This document shows, piece by piece, positions 61,998-64,000 of a stretch of 64,000 nucleotides of DNA. The notes under the pieces were generated by a model. The model was not told the origin of the DNA, ran no database searches, and saw only the letters and a list, made by a program, of their open reading frames with translations. This stretch comes from JBASEY01 sp049652745. Lineage in GTDB: Bacteria; CSSED10-310. Every line of letters starts with the position of its first letter. Positions within the stretch are counted from its first letter, which is position 1. The stretch lies in assembly GCA_049652745.1 (NCBI GenBank), contig JBASEY010000030.1:1-64000 (forward strand), read 5' to 3'. A program made the translations under genes and the position numbers.

Positions 61998-63917
61998 TTG
62001 TCAAGAAAAATTAAAGCCCATCGAATAAGTGGTTATTTTAAACGAAAAGCATCTGGAGCCGGTAGCATATATGACTCTAAATCACAAACAGATATTCAAA
62101 TCCCTGGAAGCCGGAACCTTTATCTTGTCGACAAGGATTTAATTGAAATCTCAATTCCAATAAACAAATCCAATTGGAAAAACAGATTATCCATTGCGTT
62201 GTTAAAACGTCGCAGCGACCCGGTAATCGGTTATTTCAAAGTTACCGGTAGAGATGCCAGAGTATTTCCGTTGGATTCTAGAATCTCACCACCGATATCA
62301 ATCGTTGGAAAATATCCGATGCAGGCCATCGGCAAGGTTGTCGCTGTGCAATTGATGCCAGAAAAACGCTTCCATACAGAACCGAAAGGCACTATTGTCA
62401 GAATAATTGGACATCGGCTTGCCTCTGGTGTTCAAACCGTGATTATTACTGAAAAATTCAATATTCGTGATCACATGCCGGAAGAGGTGATTCGAAATGC
62501 TGAAAAGTTGATCGATCAGGCAAAGAATAAAACGCTTGAGAAGCGAGTCGATCTGCGCTCGATCCCGACTATAACCGTTGATCCGCCTGATGCAAAGGAT
62601 TTTGACGATGCCTTGTCGATTCAGGATATCCCCTCAGGATATCGACTAGGCGTTCATATTGCTGACGTTTCACATTATATACCTCCAGATTCCCTCGTGG
62701 ACAAAGAAGCATTTTTAAGAGGAACTTCCGTTTATTTGCCCGAAAGAGCCATTCATATGCTGCCAGCGCCTTTTGCGACGGAAATCTGCTCACTGATCCC
62801 TCACCAAGACAGGTTAACTGTAACCGTAATGATCGACTTCGACACTTCGGGCCATATGATCGAAGGAAAAATTTTCGAATCCATAATCCGTTCAGACGCC
62901 CGCCTGACATATACAGATTTTCTTGAAGCCGGTAAAAATCCCGACACAGATCGGATGCCGTCCGGGTTATTATTATCTGAGATATGCAACAAGTTAAAAC
63001 ATCTCTGCCACCTTCTTTTACAACAAAGAATCAATCGAGGAGTTTTAGATTTGGATATGCCTGAGACTCACTTTGAATTCGATTCGGAAGGAAATATTAT
63101 TGGCATACACAAAAAGATGCGAAGCCAAGCAGAACAGACTATAGAAGAGTTTATGATAGCTGCGAATATCATTGTAGCTCGTTTTTTAGATAACGCCAAA
63201 ATTCCTTATCTAAAACGACTTCACGAAGCTCCGAATATTTCGGAAATTGCTGATCTGAAGCAGAGCCTTGCACAATTGGATCTAATTCCGCCCCATAATC
63301 CATTAAATCCTCCTGAAGTTCGAGAGTTTCTGAATAAGATAGACAACGCTGCCATCCGGTCAGTGGCTTCCTATAGAATTCTTCGATCAATGAAACGCGC
63401 CGTATATTCAGCCGGTAAATCCGGTCACTTCGGGTTGGCACTGGATTCTTATACCCAGTTCACGTCACCTATTAGACGATATCCGGATCTTGAAGTACAT
63501 CGTTCAGTTAAAACCGCCTTAGGAATCCCGGGATATTTTGTCGACAAAAAAAACATACTTGAAAGAAAAGCTTTATCCTTGTCGGAATCTGAGAGACGAG
63601 CGCAAGAAGCTGAATGGGAAGCTCAGAAAATTGAAAAAATCAGGTTCATGCAATCCAAAATCGGCTCAGAATTTTCCGGCACCATCACACATATCGTACC
63701 ATTCGGCGCCTATATTGAAGTTGAAGAGCCATTTGTTGAAGGCTTTTTACCCGTTTCACGCATCGATACAAACATGCTTTACAATGAAAACAGAAACTCC
63801 CTTTCATCTCACGATAATTCACTCCTATTAAAACCGGGCTATCAAATACGTGTCAGACTGGAAATCGCCGATATCGATCGTGCTATGCTGGACTTCAGCC
63901 TGATCGATTCCGTCTAA
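61998..63917 (+). CDS. rnr: Ribonuclease R/II-family exoribonuclease, short form
   Basis: A 639-residue 3'-5' exoribonuclease. It has a cold-shock-like region (about 10-170), the RNB catalytic domain with ITVDPPDAKDFDDALSI (the Asp cluster binding Mg) and QFTSPIRRYPDLEVHR, and a C-terminal S1 domain (FSGTITHIVPFGAYIEVEEP, to 639). The N-terminal winged-helix domain and the basic C-terminal tail of E. coli RNase R (813 residues) are missing, as in some shorter RNase R proteins. The TTG at 61998 is chosen because TTGGAGG lies five bases before it. The 3' end overlaps tatC on the other strand by 23 bases. Confidence 0.93.
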   Translation: MSRKIKAHRISGYFKRKASGAGSIYDSKSQTDIQIPGSRNLYLVDKDLIEISIPINKSNWKNRLSIALLKRRSDPVIGYFKVTGRDARVFPLDSRISPPISIVGKYPMQAIGKVVAVQLMPEKRFHTEPKGTIVRIIGHRLASGVQTVIITEKFNIRDHMPEEVIRNAEKLIDQAKNKTLEKRVDLRSIPTITVDPPDAKDFDDALSIQDIPSGYRLGVHIADVSHYIPPDSLVDKEAFLRGTSVYLPERAIHMLPAPFATEICSLIPHQDRLTVTVMIDFDTSGHMIEGKIFESIIRSDARLTYTDFLEAGKNPDTDRMPSGLLLSEICNKLKHLCHLLLQQRINRGVLDLDMPETHFEFDSEGNIIGIHKKMRSQAEQTIEEFMIAANIIVARFLDNAKIPYLKRLHEAPNISEIADLKQSLAQLDLIPPHNPLNPPEVREFLNKIDNAAIRSVASYRILRSMKRAVYSAGKSGHFGLALDSYTQFTSPIRRYPDLEVHRSVKTALGIPGYFVDKKNILERKALSLSESERRAQEAEWEAQKIEKIRFMQSKIGSEFSGTITHIVPFGAYIEVEEPFVEGFLPVSRIDTNMLYNENRNSLSSHDNSLLLKPGYQIRVRLEIADIDRAMLDFSLIDSV

Positions 63918-64000
63918 AAAAAACGGCCGTCCATATACTGAGTTCAAACAAAAGCAGCATCGGTACTGCCAGCATTATTTGTGTGACGGCGTCCGGCGGT
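63895..64000 (-). CDS. tatC: 3' end of tatC (partial)
   Basis: On the minus strand the last 34 codons of a gene enter from the right edge and end at TGA (63897-63895). The translation PPDAVTQIMLAVPMLLLFE continues LSIWTAVFFRRNRSG. This matches the last helix and loop of TatC (tPPDv.SQ.LLAiP...LyE), the core subunit of the twin-arginine translocase. The assignment rests on this short but highly characteristic segment. It converges on rnr with a 23-base overlap. Confidence 0.85.
   Translation of the reverse strand, partial: PPDAVTQIMLAVPMLLLFELSIWTAVFFRRNRSG

Noticed and set aside
1..64000. CRISPR arrays, rRNA genes, prophage or intact insertion sequences
   Set aside because: None was seen: there are no regularly spaced repeats, no rRNA motifs and no recognisable integrase or transposase.

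Overview
The window looks like a compact chromosome segment from a Gram-negative (diderm) bacterium of an uncultured or poorly sampled lineage. The evidence is a complete Tol-Pal cluster (tolQ-tolR-tolA/tonB-tolB-pal-cpoB), a FadL-type outer-membrane transporter, an LpxH-like phosphatase, a lipobox lipoprotein, SecG and the end of TatC. Genes are tightly packed, with many 4-bp start/stop overlaps and several convergent 3' overlaps. I cannot assign a phylum from sequence alone. There is no rRNA, CRISPR array, intact insertion sequence or prophage. Two tRNA-Leu genes (anticodons GAG and CAG) are present.

Layout. 1-2.5 kb: the start of an unidentified gene, short repeats, then SGNH hydrolase, VanZ-like and small membrane genes. 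2.6-7.9 kb: a GH52-like secreted glycosidase and two tandem AftB-like GT-C glycosyltransferases. 7.9-15.6 kb (minus strand): radical SAM, tRNA-Leu, secG, tpiA, gap, homocysteine methyltransferase, comFC, LpxH-like, a formylglycine-generating-enzyme (FGE) fragment, and an EEP phosphatase. 15.9-20.6 kb: a divergent iron-alcohol-dehydrogenase homologue and a large subtilase with an FG-GAP propeller. 20.7-27 kb (minus): TPR membrane protein, DMT exporter, surE, nadD, obg, rpmA, rplU. 27.3-29.3 kb (plus): rsfS, a degenerate NtrC-type AAA+ protein and a pilin-like protein. 29.3-30.4 kb: geranylgeranyl-reductase-family flavoprotein.

30.5-36.7 kb: ruvX, mltG and the Tol-Pal operon, closed by a terminator. 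36.7-39.8 kb: a GlmU-like nucleotidyltransferase and glmS (UDP-GlcNAc supply). 39.8-42.9 kb: acyl-CoA synthetase plus FadL-type porin (fatty-acid uptake and activation). 43-51.3 kb: adenosine deaminase, two paralogous roughly 700-residue GT-C-like membrane proteins, an outer-membrane beta-barrel, aminopeptidase P and a DUF2452 protein. 51.3-57.2 kb: a glycogen cluster (glgC, a glgC paralogue with a broken nucleotide loop, GT2, radical SAM, glgA). 57.4-61.8 kb: a three-gene PEGA/beta-propeller/PDZ operon of unknown function. 62-64 kb: a short-form RNase R and the 3' end of tatC on the opposite strand.

The observations most worth following up are: a segmental duplication that placed one GT-C-like paralogue, with a relic of its DUF2452 neighbour, between two 110-bp direct copies of the adenosine deaminase start region; the orphan FGE C-terminus with a hairpin-bearing repeat; RsfS with an apparent AUA/AUC start; an AAA+ regulator with altered GAFTGA and Walker B motifs; the GlgC pair with one probable non-catalytic subunit; the Fe-ADH homologue with lost cofactor motifs; and the PEGA operon.
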